Shown: positions 1 to 7,442, counted from the stretch's first letter. The stretch: DNA of 10,461 nucleotides from Paramuribaculum sp. (GCA_029051965.1 JAIDJZ010000002.1:1-10461); one strand, 5' to 3'. Notes: generated from the sequence alone by a model not told the origin. Numbers and translations: made by a program.

Positions 1-21
1 TCGGGTGAGTGTATCGCTCAT
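1..21 (-). CDS. Start of an unidentified downstream gene (partial)
   Basis: An ATG at 19-21 overlaps the TGA stop of the M24 peptidase gene in an ATGA arrangement and stays open to the window edge, reading M-S-D-T-L-T-R. A 4-bp overlap of this kind is typical of translationally coupled genes, and bioA/bioF in this window use the same arrangement. Only seven codons are visible, so no function can be given. The open frame could also be chance. Confidence 0.4.
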
Positions 22-1190
22 CAGATCAGATTTTCAAGTTCTTCGGGTGCGAGTGTCAGTTTTCTGAGGCCTGTCGAGGTGACGACGTAGGTGTTTTCGA
101 TTCCGACCGCACCGATTTTTGGGATTACGAATTTGGGTTCGAGTGCAATGACGTTGTTTTCGGCGAGAATGTCGCGGCTACGGGGGGCGATGACCGGCAG
201 TTCGTTGATTTCGATTCCGACTCCGTGGCCGATGAATCCTGCTTTCTGACGGTGGCCCATGAAGTAGTCGTGGAGGCCGGCCTGACGGGCCATGTCTACG
301 GCGATTTCATATAGGTCGCTGGCTTTTGCGCCGCTTTTGCCTTCGGTTTCGAGGCGACGGCATATTTCGATCGAACAGTGGTGGGCTGTCTCGGCGAGGG
401 GGCTGATTTCGCCTACGCGGAATGTGCGCGTCATGTCGGTCATGTAGCCGGTGAAATTTCCGTTTATATCGGCCATTACGGTTTCGCCGCGGCGAATGAC
501 TGATCCGTTGCATCCGACAGGCAGCGAGGGGTCGAGTCCTTCTCCGCCCATTGCAAAGTCGTATGGTGTCGGGGTGTCGGCGTTGTCGCCCGAGAGGAGG
601 TTGGCCATGTAGAGTTCCATTGAGTTTCCTGCGATCCGGAACTGTCCGAGGCATCCTTCGAGGCGGCTTGCTTTTTCGATTTCGATCTGGAGTTCGATGT
701 CGGTCATTCCTTCATGGAACAGCGATGGGATCATTGAGTAGACGTGTGTCTGTCTGATTCCGGATGTTTCGATTTTTTTTAACTCTTCAGGGGTCTTGAC
801 GGCTCTTGCCTGACGCATGACTGAGGATGCGTTGCCGATTTTTGCGTCGGTGAAAATGGCACTCAGCCGTGCGACGAGCGAATAGGGGAGGGTGTCAAGT
901 TCGAGTCCGAGCGATGATGGTGTGTCAGCTCCGACCGATTCGGCGATCTGTTCGGGCTTGCGCACGGGGATTACTCCGCTGCCTTCCATTCTGACGGGAC
1001 GGCGAACGAAGTAGAGTGGAGCGCCCTTTGCGGGGATGTAGGCATATCCGGCAAAGACACGTCCGGTGAGGTAGTAGAGGTTGGCGTTGTCGGCTATGAG
1101 AACCGCGTCGAGTCCGGCAGAGGCCATTGCGTCGCGCACCTTTTCGATGCGCAGCGTCACTTCGCTGTCAGGGAGAAGAATGAGTTGCAT
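21..1190 (-). CDS. M24 family metallopeptidase (Xaa-Pro aminopeptidase/dipeptidase-like)
   Basis: This 389-residue protein has the two-part layout of prolidase and aminopeptidase P enzymes. An N-terminal creatinase-type domain (about 10-125) is followed by a pita-bread catalytic domain (about 135-380). All five dinuclear-metal ligands of the family are visible: D241 (in MADING), D252 (in MTDMTRTF), H322 (in GHGVGIEINE), E351 (in ALEPKF) and E365 (in GIENTYV). The catalytic His-containing segment and downstream glutamates are in the normal order and spacing, so the enzyme should be active. It probably trims peptides with proline in second position. It has no signal peptide, so it is expected in the cytoplasm. 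It lies 38 bp after gldH and likely ends or continues the rny-ricT-gldH transcript. Aminopeptidase versus dipeptidase specificity cannot be told from the sequence, so no symbol is given. Confidence 0.9.
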   Translation of the reverse strand: MQLILLPDSEVTLRIEKVRDAMASAGLDAVLIADNANLYYLTGRVFAGYAYIPAKGAPLYFVRRPVRMEGSGVIPVRKPEQIAESVGADTPSSLGLELDTLPYSLVARLSAIFTDAKIGNASSVMRQARAVKTPEELKKIETSGIRQTHVYSMIPSLFHEGMTDIELQIEIEKASRLEGCLGQFRIAGNSMELYMANLLSGDNADTPTPYDFAMGGEGLDPSLPVGCNGSVIRRGETVMADINGNFTGYMTDMTRTFRVGEISPLAETAHHCSIEICRRLETEGKSGAKASDLYEIAVDMARQAGLHDYFMGHRQKAGFIGHGVGIEINELPVIAPRSRDILAENNVIALEPKFVIPKIGAVGIENTYVVTSTGLRKLTLAPEELENLI

Positions 1191-1228
1191 AAACGCGGGT
1201 TGGGTACGTTGCTGTTATGTTGTTTACG

Positions 1229-1705
1229 TTATGGTTTGTCGATGATCACTCCGATCTGCCGGATTCCCCGCAGTGTGTCGAGTCTCATGACGTGGCGGAT
1301 CGTTATTGTCGTGCTGTCGCTGATGTGGGCGGATGGGGAGACTGTTGTCTCGGCCTGGTAGGTCGGTCCGATTCCGCTTCCGAGCCATGCGCCGTAGATG
1401 TCGGACAGTTCCATGTCGATTGTGTCACGCCACAGTTTCCGGCCATCACGATAGGTTACTTCGAGAATCAGGTTGCGGTAGTCGTAGTCGTTGTCATGGC
1501 GCACGCCGATCTTGAACCGGCGCGGAGTGTCGGTCGAGTCGAGTCCGGCGGCGATGATAGCTACTGTGTCATTGTAGGCCCATCCTTTGTCGGGAAGTGT
1601 CGTGAACTGGCCGAAGTTGTCGTGTCGGTCGGAGCATCCGCCAATTGCTGCTGCTGCGATAGAGCCGAAAAGTATGAACCGGGAGATCGGTTTCTTACTG
1701 GTCAT
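1229..1705 (-). CDS. gldH: Gliding motility lipoprotein GldH family
   Basis: This 158-residue lipoprotein starts M-T-S-K-K, with a short basic N-terminus, a hydrophobic stretch (about 9-22) and a lipobox ending IGGC with the lipidated cysteine at position 24. The mature part opens with a W-x-x-x-D-T motif (GWAYNDT, 41-47), followed by beta-rich sequence including a YRNLILEV-type strand, as in GldH lipoproteins. In Flavobacteria GldH is needed for gliding. In gut Bacteroidales the family persists without known gliding, and its role there is unclear. The frame stays open upstream to 2035 inside the ricT tail, but that part is low-complexity Arg/Lys/Thr sequence. The ATG at 1705 puts a proper signal peptide first and overlaps the ricT stop by 11 bp, so it is chosen as the start. 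Likely exported and lipid-anchored in the envelope. Confidence 0.85.
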   Translation of the reverse strand: MTSKKPISRFILFGSIAAAAIGGCSDRHDNFGQFTTLPDKGWAYNDTVAIIAAGLDSTDTPRRFKIGVRHDNDYDYRNLILEVTYRDGRKLWRDTIDMELSDIYGAWLGSGIGPTYQAETTVSPSAHISDSTTITIRHVMRLDTLRGIRQIGVIIDKP

Positions 1706-3110
1706 TTTTTTGCTTCTGGGATTGGGGTTGCTGACGCCGTTCCTCGCGGCGCTGGTTGCCGTTTCCGTTTCGTTCGCCGGAGGTTTCGGCGCTGTTTCTG
1801 TCGGGTTTGCGCTGTCTGTCGCTGCCGTTTTTCTGCGGGCGTCGTTCCTGCCGGTTTTTGGCGTTTTTCGAAGCGGAGCGGTTTTCGTCGGATTTCTGGC
1901 GCTGCTGTCCTTGAGGCTGCGTCGGCTGGGGGGCGTCTGCTCCTTCTTTGGGCTGTTTTGATTTCGGCTTGCGTTTTTTCTTCTTTTTCGCGTTGTCGAA
2001 CCGGGCGATGCTGTCCTGTCCGAGAAGGTCGGCATAAGGCTTTTTCTCGGTGGCGTTTGCTTCGGATTCGGGAAGGAGTGTCAGCGGTTTTTCGCCGGCT
2101 TTGTTCATTGCGATGACTTCGAAGGCTCGGTCGGCGGTCAGGGTTACGAGGTTGGCCGGGACTGATTTGTCGGTCGAATATGTGACGGTGCGGTTGAAGA
2201 CATCGTATTTGAAGTGGTAGTATGTGTTGTCGGCCGTTTCAAGACGGATGTCTTTCGGGGGCAGATGTTTGATGCTTTCAACGTAGGCGTCGACTTCGAA
2301 GTTGAGGCAGCATTTCAGCTTTGCGCACTGTCCGGCCAGTTTCTGGGGATTCAGTGAGATGTCCTGGAATCGTGCGGCAGCAGTTCCGACGCTGACGAAG
2401 TTTGTCATCCATGACGCGCAGCAGAGCGGTCGTCCGCATGGTCCGATTCCGCCTATTCGTCCTGCTTCCTGACGAGCGCCGATCTGTTTCATCTCGACTC
2501 TTACCTTGAATGTTTCGGCGAGTACTTTGATGAGCTGTCGGAAGTCGACTCGTTCGTCGGCGATGTAGTAGAATATGGCTTTGTTTCCGTCGCCCTGATA
2601 TTCGACGTCGCCTATCTTCATGTTGAGTTTCAGGTCTGCGGCGATTTTTCGGGAGCGGATCATTGTGTCGTTTTCTTTCGCTTTGGCTTCTTCGAAGCGT
2701 TCGAGGTCGGCGGGTCGAGCTTTGCGGAGCACTCGCCGTACTTCGGCGTTGGCTTTGACGTTGGCGCGTTTCATCTGTCGGCGCACGAGCGGGCCTGTCA
2801 GTGTGATCTGGCCGATGTCATGGCCTGGAGATGCTTCGACGGCAACGGTGTCGCCGATCTCGAGGGGAATATGGAGCGAGTTCAGAAAGAATCCTTTGCG
2901 GGTGTTTTTGAACTGGACTTCAACCATGTCGCAGCTGTCGGCTGCGCCTGGGATGTCGGCCATCCAGTCGTAGCACGACAGTTTTCCGCGCGGCGGATCG
3001 TGATGCTCACACCGGCGACACCGGCTCAGGCGCAGTTCGTCGCCGCTGCCAAGCTGCGAAGCCGCCGCGTCATCCCCGTTCTGAGGAATAATTGGTTTTT
3101 CCGAATCCAT
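1695..3110 (-). CDS. ricT: PSP1-domain protein, RicT/YaaT family, with long basic C-terminal tail
   Basis: This 471-residue cytoplasmic protein carries the PSP1/RicT core at about 60-345. The signature cysteines are all present: GPCGRPLCC gives C225, C230 and C231, and the later CAKLKCC gives C262, C267 and C268. In Bacillus subtilis RicT works with RicA and RicF, the complex binds iron-sulfur clusters, and it directs RNase Y processing. That chemistry is known for the relatives and is inferred here. Four more cysteines lie in the N-terminal extension (C31, C34, C46, C60). From about residue 373 the protein becomes a disordered tail rich in Lys, Arg, Gln, Asn and Ser, beginning with a run of lysines, which suggests RNA or ribosome contact. 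It starts 9 bp after the rny stop and overlaps gldH by 11 bp. The family call is firm. The functional link to RNase Y is inference from homology and position. Confidence 0.88.
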   Translation of the reverse strand: MDSEKPIIPQNGDDAAASQLGSGDELRLSRCRRCEHHDPPRGKLSCYDWMADIPGAADSCDMVEVQFKNTRKGFFLNSLHIPLEIGDTVAVEASPGHDIGQITLTGPLVRRQMKRANVKANAEVRRVLRKARPADLERFEEAKAKENDTMIRSRKIAADLKLNMKIGDVEYQGDGNKAIFYYIADERVDFRQLIKVLAETFKVRVEMKQIGARQEAGRIGGIGPCGRPLCCASWMTNFVSVGTAAARFQDISLNPQKLAGQCAKLKCCLNFEVDAYVESIKHLPPKDIRLETADNTYYHFKYDVFNRTVTYSTDKSVPANLVTLTADRAFEVIAMNKAGEKPLTLLPESEANATEKKPYADLLGQDSIARFDNAKKKKKRKPKSKQPKEGADAPQPTQPQGQQRQKSDENRSASKNAKNRQERRPQKNGSDRQRKPDRNSAETSGERNGNGNQRREERRQQPQSQKQKNDQ

Positions 3111-3119
3111 AGGTATGCG

Positions 3120-4667
3120 TTATTTTGCAAAGCTGACAGAACGGGTTTCGCGGATGACGGTGATTTTCACCTGTCCGGGGTAGGTCATTTCGTCCTGGAT
3201 GCGACGTGCGATTTCTGCCGACAGTTTTTCTGTTTCGACATCGTCGATCTTGTCGGCACCGACAATGACGCGGAGTTCGCGGCCTGCCTGGATCGCATAG
3301 GTCTTGATTACGCCGGGATAGCTGAGGGCGAGCTGCTCGAGGTCGTTGAGACGCTTAATGTAGGCTTCGACCATTTCGCGGCGTGCACCGGGACGTGCAC
3401 CGGAGATTGCGTCGCAGACCTGCACGATGGGAGCGAGCAGTGAGCTCATTTCGACTTCGTCGTGGTGGGCGCCGATCGCGTTGCAGATTTCCGGTTTTTC
3501 CTTGTACTTTTCGGCCAGTTTCATGCCGAGGAGTGCGTGGGGCAGTTCGGGTTCTTCATCAGGAACTTTGCCTATGTCGTGGAGCAAACCTGCGCGACGT
3601 GCTTTTTTGGGGTTCAGTCCGAGTTCGGAAGCCATTACGGCGCAGAGGTTGGCTGTTTCGCGCGAGTGCTGGAGTAGGTTCTGTCCGTAGCTTGAGCGGT
3701 ATTTCATTTTTCCGACGAGTCGCACGAGTTCGGGGTGGAGTCCGTGGATGCCGAGGTCGATGGCGGTGCGTTTGCCGGTTTCGATGATTTCTTCTTCGAC
3801 CTGACGACGTACTTTTGTCACGACTTCCTCGATGCGGGCCGGATGTATGCGGCCGTCGGTTACGAGCTGATGGAGAGCGAGACGTGCGATTTCGCGGCGC
3901 ACGGGGTCAAATCCGGAGAGGACGATTGCTTCGGGGGTGTCATCGACGATGATTTCGATTCCGGTTGCGGCTTCGAGGGCGCGGATGTTGCGTCCTTCGC
4001 GTCCGATGATGCGTCCTTTTATCTCGTCTGAGTCAATCTGGAAGACTGTGACGGAGTTTTCGATGGCGGTTTCGGTCGCCACGCGCTGGATCGACTGGAC
4101 TACAATGCGTTTGGCTTCTTTGTTGGCGGTCAGCTTGGCTTCGTCCATGATGTCGTTGATGTAGCTCTGTGCGGCTGTCTTTGCTTCGTCTTTGAGCGAT
4201 TCGATCAGTTTTTCCTTAGCTTCTTCGGAGGAGAGTCCGCTGACGCGTTCGAGTTCTTCCTGAGCTTTGAGTTTCAGCGAGTCGAGTTCGTTCTGACGTG
4301 CTTCTGCAGCAGCGAGGCGGTCGTTGAGTTTCGCTTTTGTCTGTTCGTTTTCGTTGCGGGCGCGCTGGTTTTCGCTCTGCTGCTGGTTGAGTTGCAGTTC
4401 GCGCTGTTTGAGCCGGCTTTCGTTCTGCTGGATTTTCTGCATGCGCTGGTTGGCTTGTTTTTCGGCTTCTCCAACGATTTTGAGCTCTTCTTCACGAGCT
4501 TCGAGCAGTTTGTTTTTCTTAAGGACTTCAGCCTCGTTGCGGGCTTCGTCGAGAATAGCGTTGGCACGCGAGCTGGCCATGTTGCGCTGAACAATCATGG
4601 TTACGACGATGCCGATAACCAATGCGATGATGGCTATAAATACACAGGTTATAATGTTTATCTCCAT
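3120..4667 (-). CDS. rny: Ribonuclease Y
   Basis: This 515-residue endoribonuclease cleaves single-stranded RNA and starts mRNA decay from the membrane. Domains appear in the expected order. There is one N-terminal membrane helix (about 4-26), then a long charged coiled coil (about 30-195). The KH domain has its GxxG loop at 222-225 (GREG) within [11 protein letters not shown]. The HD domain follows, with H334, the H363-D364 doublet in LLHDIGK, H401/H402 and D419. The C-terminus (about 440-515) ends in the usual ITVIRETR segment. Length matches the family (about 510-520 residues). The catalytic HD residues are intact. The gene follows zapA after a 205-bp gap that holds a predicted structured RNA and is followed 9 bp later by ricT, whose Firmicute relative tunes RNase Y. 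The A/T-rich stretch before the ATG at 4667 has no clear Shine-Dalgarno site, as is normal in Bacteroidota. Confidence 0.97.
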   Translation of the reverse strand: MEINIITCVFIAIIALVIGIVVTMIVQRNMASSRANAILDEARNEAEVLKKNKLLEAREEELKIVGEAEKQANQRMQKIQQNESRLKQRELQLNQQQSENQRARNENEQTKAKLNDRLAAAEARQNELDSLKLKAQEELERVSGLSSEEAKEKLIESLKDEAKTAAQSYINDIMDEAKLTANKEAKRIVVQSIQRVATETAIENSVTVFQIDSDEIKGRIIGREGRNIRALEAATGIEIIVDDTPEAIVLSGFDPVRREIARLALHQLVTDGRIHPARIEEVVTKVRRQVEEEIIETGKRTAIDLGIHGLHPELVRLVGKMKYRSSYGQNLLQHSRETANLCAVMASELGLNPKKARRAGLLHDIGKVPDEEPELPHALLGMKLAEKYKEKPEICNAIGAHHDEVEMSSLLAPIVQVCDAISGARPGARREMVEAYIKRLNDLEQLALSYPGVIKTYAIQAGRELRVIVGADKIDDVETEKLSAEIARRIQDEMTYPGQVKITVIRETRSVSFAK

Positions 4668-4684
4668 GTCGTTTATTTAATTAT

Positions 4685-4860
4685 TTATTTTGACGGTTTA
4701 TGTTTCCTTGGTTAAATGAGTGCGATTCAGGCCGATGTGTCCGGTCTGTAGCGGGTGGCCGGGGCGCATTTCCGCAATGAGTTGCGGGCAGTGTGCCGGA
4801 CCGGCTGGCAATCGGGTGAAGGGGGATACCGTCAGGAGGAGTGGAGATAAAGGTTGGCTA
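4685..4860 (-). ncRNA. ssrS: Candidate structured RNA between zapA and rny, 6S RNA-like
   Basis: The 205-bp gap without a gene contains several complementary segments that nest into one elongated rod. The pairs are 4691-4697 with 4828-4834 (7 bp), 4706-4709 with 4819-4822, 4723-4727 with 4810-4814, 4731-4733 with 4807-4809, 4741-4746 with 4799-4804 (or 4758-4762 with 4801-4805), 4763-4769 with 4791-4797, and a capping hairpin 4772-4777 with 4782-4787. One long interrupted hairpin of this size is the shape of 6S RNA, which mimics an open promoter and binds RNA polymerase, and in Proteobacteria ssrS lies just after zapA. On the minus strand the stretch CCCC-N6-CCGAT recalls the 5' side of the E. 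coli 6S bubble as remembered. Against this strand, many helix positions are G-U pairs if read on plus but C-A mismatches on minus. Structure is well supported, while identity and strand are inferred. Confidence 0.45.
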
Positions 4861-4872
4861 AATGCTCATGAA

Positions 4873-5160
4873 TCAGATGTTTTCCCGTAACAATCGCGAC
4901 AATTCAGAGTCGAATTGTTCCAAAGTTGAATCAAGTTCGGCCATCTGGGTTTTCAGTTGGATGAAACCTTTGGCGAACAGGAGCGTGACCATCGCCAGAA
5001 TCTCATCGGAAGAGCGGTCGGCGAATAGTTCGCTGTATTTGTCATAGGCATGGTTGACCTGTTTTGTGACGCTGCGGAGAAGGTGTTCTTCGTCGCGGTC
5101 GATGCACAGGCTCAGTTCCACGCCGGCTATTTTGAGCGTTATGTCCAGTTTATCTTTCAT
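4873..5160 (-). CDS. zapA: Cell division protein ZapA
   Basis: This 95-residue protein has the ZapA layout. An N-terminal beta-alpha-beta domain (about 1-45, with ITLKIAGVELSLCIDRDEEHLLR) is followed by a long C-terminal coiled coil (about 48-93). ZapA binds FtsZ and promotes filament bundling in the early division ring, acting as a dimer or tetramer through the coiled coil. Length is normal for the family. It starts 4 bp after the stop of the small coiled-coil gene upstream, so the two are probably translated from one message. The order small coiled-coil gene - zapA - rny is a familiar Bacteroidota arrangement and supports the call despite the short length. Confidence 0.9.
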   Translation of the reverse strand: MKDKLDITLKIAGVELSLCIDRDEEHLLRSVTKQVNHAYDKYSELFADRSSDEILAMVTLLFAKGFIQLKTQMAELDSTLEQFDSELSRLLRENI

Positions 5161-5164
5161 TGCA

Positions 5165-5458
5165 TCATTCGGTTAGTTCGGCGATGCATTTGTCGATGTC
5201 CCGCACCAATTGCGATAAAAAGGCACGACTTCGCTCCACATCCTCGCGTCTGGGCGAAAGGGTTGTGACGACGCGCAACTGTTCGTTCTGTTGTCGCAGC
5301 CGGTCAATCTCCTGTTGCTGATGTTGCAACGTTGACTGGAGCTGGGCGATTTTTGCTTCGGCAGCACGCTTTTCTTCAAGAAGATCGACGTAGCGCTCGG
5401 TAAGGAGGCTGGCTTTGCTTCTGATACTTTCGAGTCGTTGCTGCAGATTGGCGGCCAT
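5165..5458 (-). CDS. Small coiled-coil protein of unknown function upstream of zapA
   Basis: This 97-residue soluble protein has no recognised domain. Residues about 5-66 form a strongly predicted coiled coil rich in Gln, Glu, Leu and Arg. A short acidic/basic segment (about 72-97, ending DIDKCIAELTE) follows and looks like a second helix. There is no signal peptide or membrane segment. It is the first gene of the zapA-rny unit and ends 4 bp before zapA. A small coiled-coil protein is often found at this place in Bacteroidota. A role beside ZapA in cell division is a reasonable guess from position only. A Bacteroidota -7 element ends 17 bp before its ATG, which supports the start at 5458. Confidence 0.75.
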   Translation of the reverse strand: MAANLQQRLESIRSKASLLTERYVDLLEEKRAAEAKIAQLQSTLQHQQQEIDRLRQQNEQLRVVTTLSPRREDVERSRAFLSQLVRDIDKCIAELTE

Positions 5459-5474
5459 TTTTACATATTTTCCA

Positions 5475-5518
5475 CAAAGTTAGTGATTCTTTTCCAAAAT
5501 CACCTTGTTTCAAAGATA
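5475..5518 (-). promoter_or_regulatory. Candidate promoter(s) of the zapA-rny unit
   Basis: On the minus strand, two sequences match the Bacteroidota -7 element TAnnTTTG perfectly: TATCTTTG at 5511-5518 and TAACTTTG at 5475-5482. Neither has a clear TTTG at the usual 19-20 bp upstream. Using the closer one gives a leader of only about 10 nt before the ATG at 5458. An inverted repeat (GTGATT at 5483-5488, AATCAC at 5498-5503) sits directly upstream of the closer -7 element and could be an operator or chance. No convincing terminator of the preceding biotin block is seen in the 116-bp gap 5459-5574. Confidence 0.45.
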
Positions 5519-5574
5519 TTTTTTTGCGACGTGAGTCTGTTTTTAAGGTGCTCTGCGGGGTGGGGGCGCGAGGG

Positions 5575-6075
5575 TCAGATCAGTTTTTCGTAGGCCATTC
5601 GTTCGCCGTGGCCGTAGCGGATCAGTCCGCAGTATTCGAATCCGAGACGCGCAAGGATGGATAGCATCTCTGTGTTGTCGTGGTTGGTGTCGATGCGGAA
5701 TGAGCCGGTTCCGTTTCCTGCGGCAAGTGTCTCGACGGATTCAAGGAATATGCGGCCATAGCCCTGTCCTCTTCTGGTGGGGTCGACTGCGAGACGGTGG
5801 ACAACAATATATGGGATGTCACTGAGCCAGTCGCCTTCGATTTCTTCATAGGCCGGTTCGGGGTCGTGGCTGACGGCTCCATAGGCTACGACGGTCTCCT
5901 GTCGGTCTGTCAGTACGAATCCGCGTCCGTCTGCGATGTCGTCGAAGATGTCGGTGTCTGTGGGGTAGGTGTGATCCCACTGCTTGCGACCGAGCGAGAG
6001 CATTCGTTCGACTGCCATACGTATGATGGCGGTGGCGGCCGGAAGGTCGGCTAATGTGGCTTGTCGGAATTGCAT
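5575..6075 (-). CDS. GNAT family N-acetyltransferase
   Basis: This 166-residue protein is one complete GNAT domain. Motif A is clear. A strand VVHRLAVDP (91-99) leads into the acetyl-CoA pyrophosphate loop RRGQGYG (101-107) and the following helix. Motif B-like sequence (NHDNTEMLSILARLGFEYCG, ending at residue 150) packs near the C-terminus. It would move an acetyl group from acetyl-CoA to an amine. The substrate cannot be told from the sequence. The start at 6075 gives the typical opening (FRQATLADLPAATAI). It lies 32 bp after the BioG-BioC gene, the place where bioD often sits, and is probably read from the same transcript. There is no evidence that it takes part in biotin synthesis. Confidence 0.88.
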   Translation of the reverse strand: MQFRQATLADLPAATAIIRMAVERMLSLGRKQWDHTYPTDTDIFDDIADGRGFVLTDRQETVVAYGAVSHDPEPAYEEIEGDWLSDIPYIVVHRLAVDPTRRGQGYGRIFLESVETLAAGNGTGSFRIDTNHDNTEMLSILARLGFEYCGLIRYGHGERMAYEKLI

Positions 6076-6107
6076 TGTGGTCTGGATTGTGGTGGCAGCT
6101 GCAGGGG

Positions 6108-7442
6108 TCAGCGGTTGCGCGCTATCATGATGATGGGGTGGTAGGTGAGGGTGCGGAGGTCGCGGGTGATTATACGGCGGGCTTCCGTTATGGTTTTACT
6201 GTCCTGGGAGACAGCGTTGACTCCGGTGAGCCGGATGTGTGTCAGAAGCTCTTTCGGAGAATTGAATTGGCGGGCAATATGTTGCTCGTCGGCATAGAGG
6301 ATTTCCATGTCGTTGCCGATCCACTGGGTCAGCTTTGATAGGGAGGGATATGGCGGCTTGCGGATTTCCATGAAGTTGTCGGGGCCGTAGGTGGCGATTG
6401 CGAGCCATCCCTCTTTTTTCAGGGCTTTGGAACAGCTGGCGATGAAGGAGCGCGGCGAGCAGAACCATTGCATTGCCGATGCCGTGGCGATGGCGTCGAC
6501 TGTCTCCGGGCTGAGTTTGCGGATGGCTGTTTCGCCGTCGCAGATGTGATGCCGGCCCGGCAGGCGTTCAGAGATTTGTGAAATGTCCCAGAGCTGCAGG
6601 TTTCGGGGGGTGAGCCATTGGCAGAGGCTGTCGGTGAGGAGTCCGGTGCCTGCGCCTATTTCGATGAGGCTGTCGATTGTTTCTGAGGGACATAGTGCTC
6701 TCCACCGTTCGGAGAGTTCCGAGGCTATGATGCGCTGGATGCCTGCGTTGTCGTCGTATGTCTCGATGGCGTTGCTGAACCGTTGTGCCACAAGTTTTTT
6801 GTCGATTATTTCTCTCTCGAAGATCGATCTCAGGTCAGGGAGATGCGGCGCGTCGATTTCGATTGTGTCAACGTTTGCAAGGGTCCATGCGGTTTTCTGG
6901 TTGTCGGGTGGAATGATGTTGTCGTTGAGGGAGATATAGGCTTTGTCCCAGGCGGATCCGGCATTCTGCATGGCTGCGATGGCGATGAGTTCGTTGCGCA
7001 GGGAGTCGAGGCTGCGATTGGGCCGGCTGGCATTGAATGTCTCGGCCGCTTTTGCGCCGCCGCACATCCGCCGGTTGAATCTGCTCAGCGATTGCTCGGT
7101 CAGACCGGCAAGCGTTCGTTCGAAGATGGCTGTCGGGATTCCCAGTCGGTCGTCGACGGGGTGAAGGGTTCCGTTGACTGCGATGCGTGCTGTTATAGGC
7201 AGTTCCGGATGGCGGCTGATGAAGAGGCCTGCGGCGATAACTCCGAATGACCATGCGACGATCATTATTTCGGTGTGGCCTGAGTGTAGCGGGGCGTCAG
7301 TCGAAACGGAGTAGTCATAGGCAACCGCGAAGTCGCAATCGGTTGGCCGGAAGGATGAAAACGGATTCTCGTCCATTCCCCAGCCGGCGAAAAATAGAAG
7401 GAGACGCGATGATCCTGTGTTGGTCAGATGCTTGATTTTCAT
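6108..7442 (-). CDS. bioC: Fused BioG (pimeloyl-ACP methyl ester esterase) - BioC (malonyl-ACP O-methyltransferase)
   Basis: This 444-residue protein joins two biotin-pathway enzymes. Residues about 1-205 are a BioG-type (DUF452) alpha/beta hydrolase. They include the opening FFAGWGMDENPF (18-28) and the nucleophile elbow AWSFG with S65. D174 (in NDNIIPPDNQ) and H200 (in DAPHLP) are likely triad partners. Residues about 212-444 are BioC, a SAM-dependent methyltransferase, with the family opening KLVAQRFSNAIETYD (216-230), the SAM-binding loop EIGAGTG (261-267) and a SAMQWF segment (322-327). BioC methylates malonyl-ACP so that fatty-acid synthesis extends it to pimeloyl-ACP methyl ester. BioG removes the methyl group to give pimeloyl-ACP, the substrate of BioF, the preceding gene (18-bp gap). 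Each half has about full length, so this looks like a true two-enzyme fusion and not a frameshift product. The catalytic residues were assigned by eye. Confidence 0.9.
   Translation of the reverse strand: MKIKHLTNTGSSRLLLFFAGWGMDENPFSSFRPTDCDFAVAYDYSVSTDAPLHSGHTEIMIVAWSFGVIAAGLFISRHPELPITARIAVNGTLHPVDDRLGIPTAIFERTLAGLTEQSLSRFNRRMCGGAKAAETFNASRPNRSLDSLRNELIAIAAMQNAGSAWDKAYISLNDNIIPPDNQKTAWTLANVDTIEIDAPHLPDLRSIFEREIIDKKLVAQRFSNAIETYDDNAGIQRIIASELSERWRALCPSETIDSLIEIGAGTGLLTDSLCQWLTPRNLQLWDISQISERLPGRHHICDGETAIRKLSPETVDAIATASAMQWFCSPRSFIASCSKALKKEGWLAIATYGPDNFMEIRKPPYPSLSKLTQWIGNDMEILYADEQHIARQFNSPKELLTHIRLTGVNAVSQDSKTITEARRIITRDLRTLTYHPIIMIARNR

Noticed and set aside
1587..1961. Plus-strand open frame with hydrophobic stretches resembling a membrane protein
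   Set aside because: The hydrophobicity comes from reading the complement of the Lys/Arg/Gln-rich ricT tail. Both known genes here are well supported on the minus strand.
1706..2035. Upstream extension of the gldH reading frame to 268 residues
   Set aside because: The added part is Arg/Lys/Thr-rich low-complexity sequence from another frame of the ricT tail. It would bury the lipoprotein signal peptide inside the protein.
1217..2116. 299-codon open frame on the plus strand
   Set aside because: It lies opposite gldH and ricT, is Cys/Arg/Val-rich without any recognisable domain, and arises from the G/T-rich complement of real genes.
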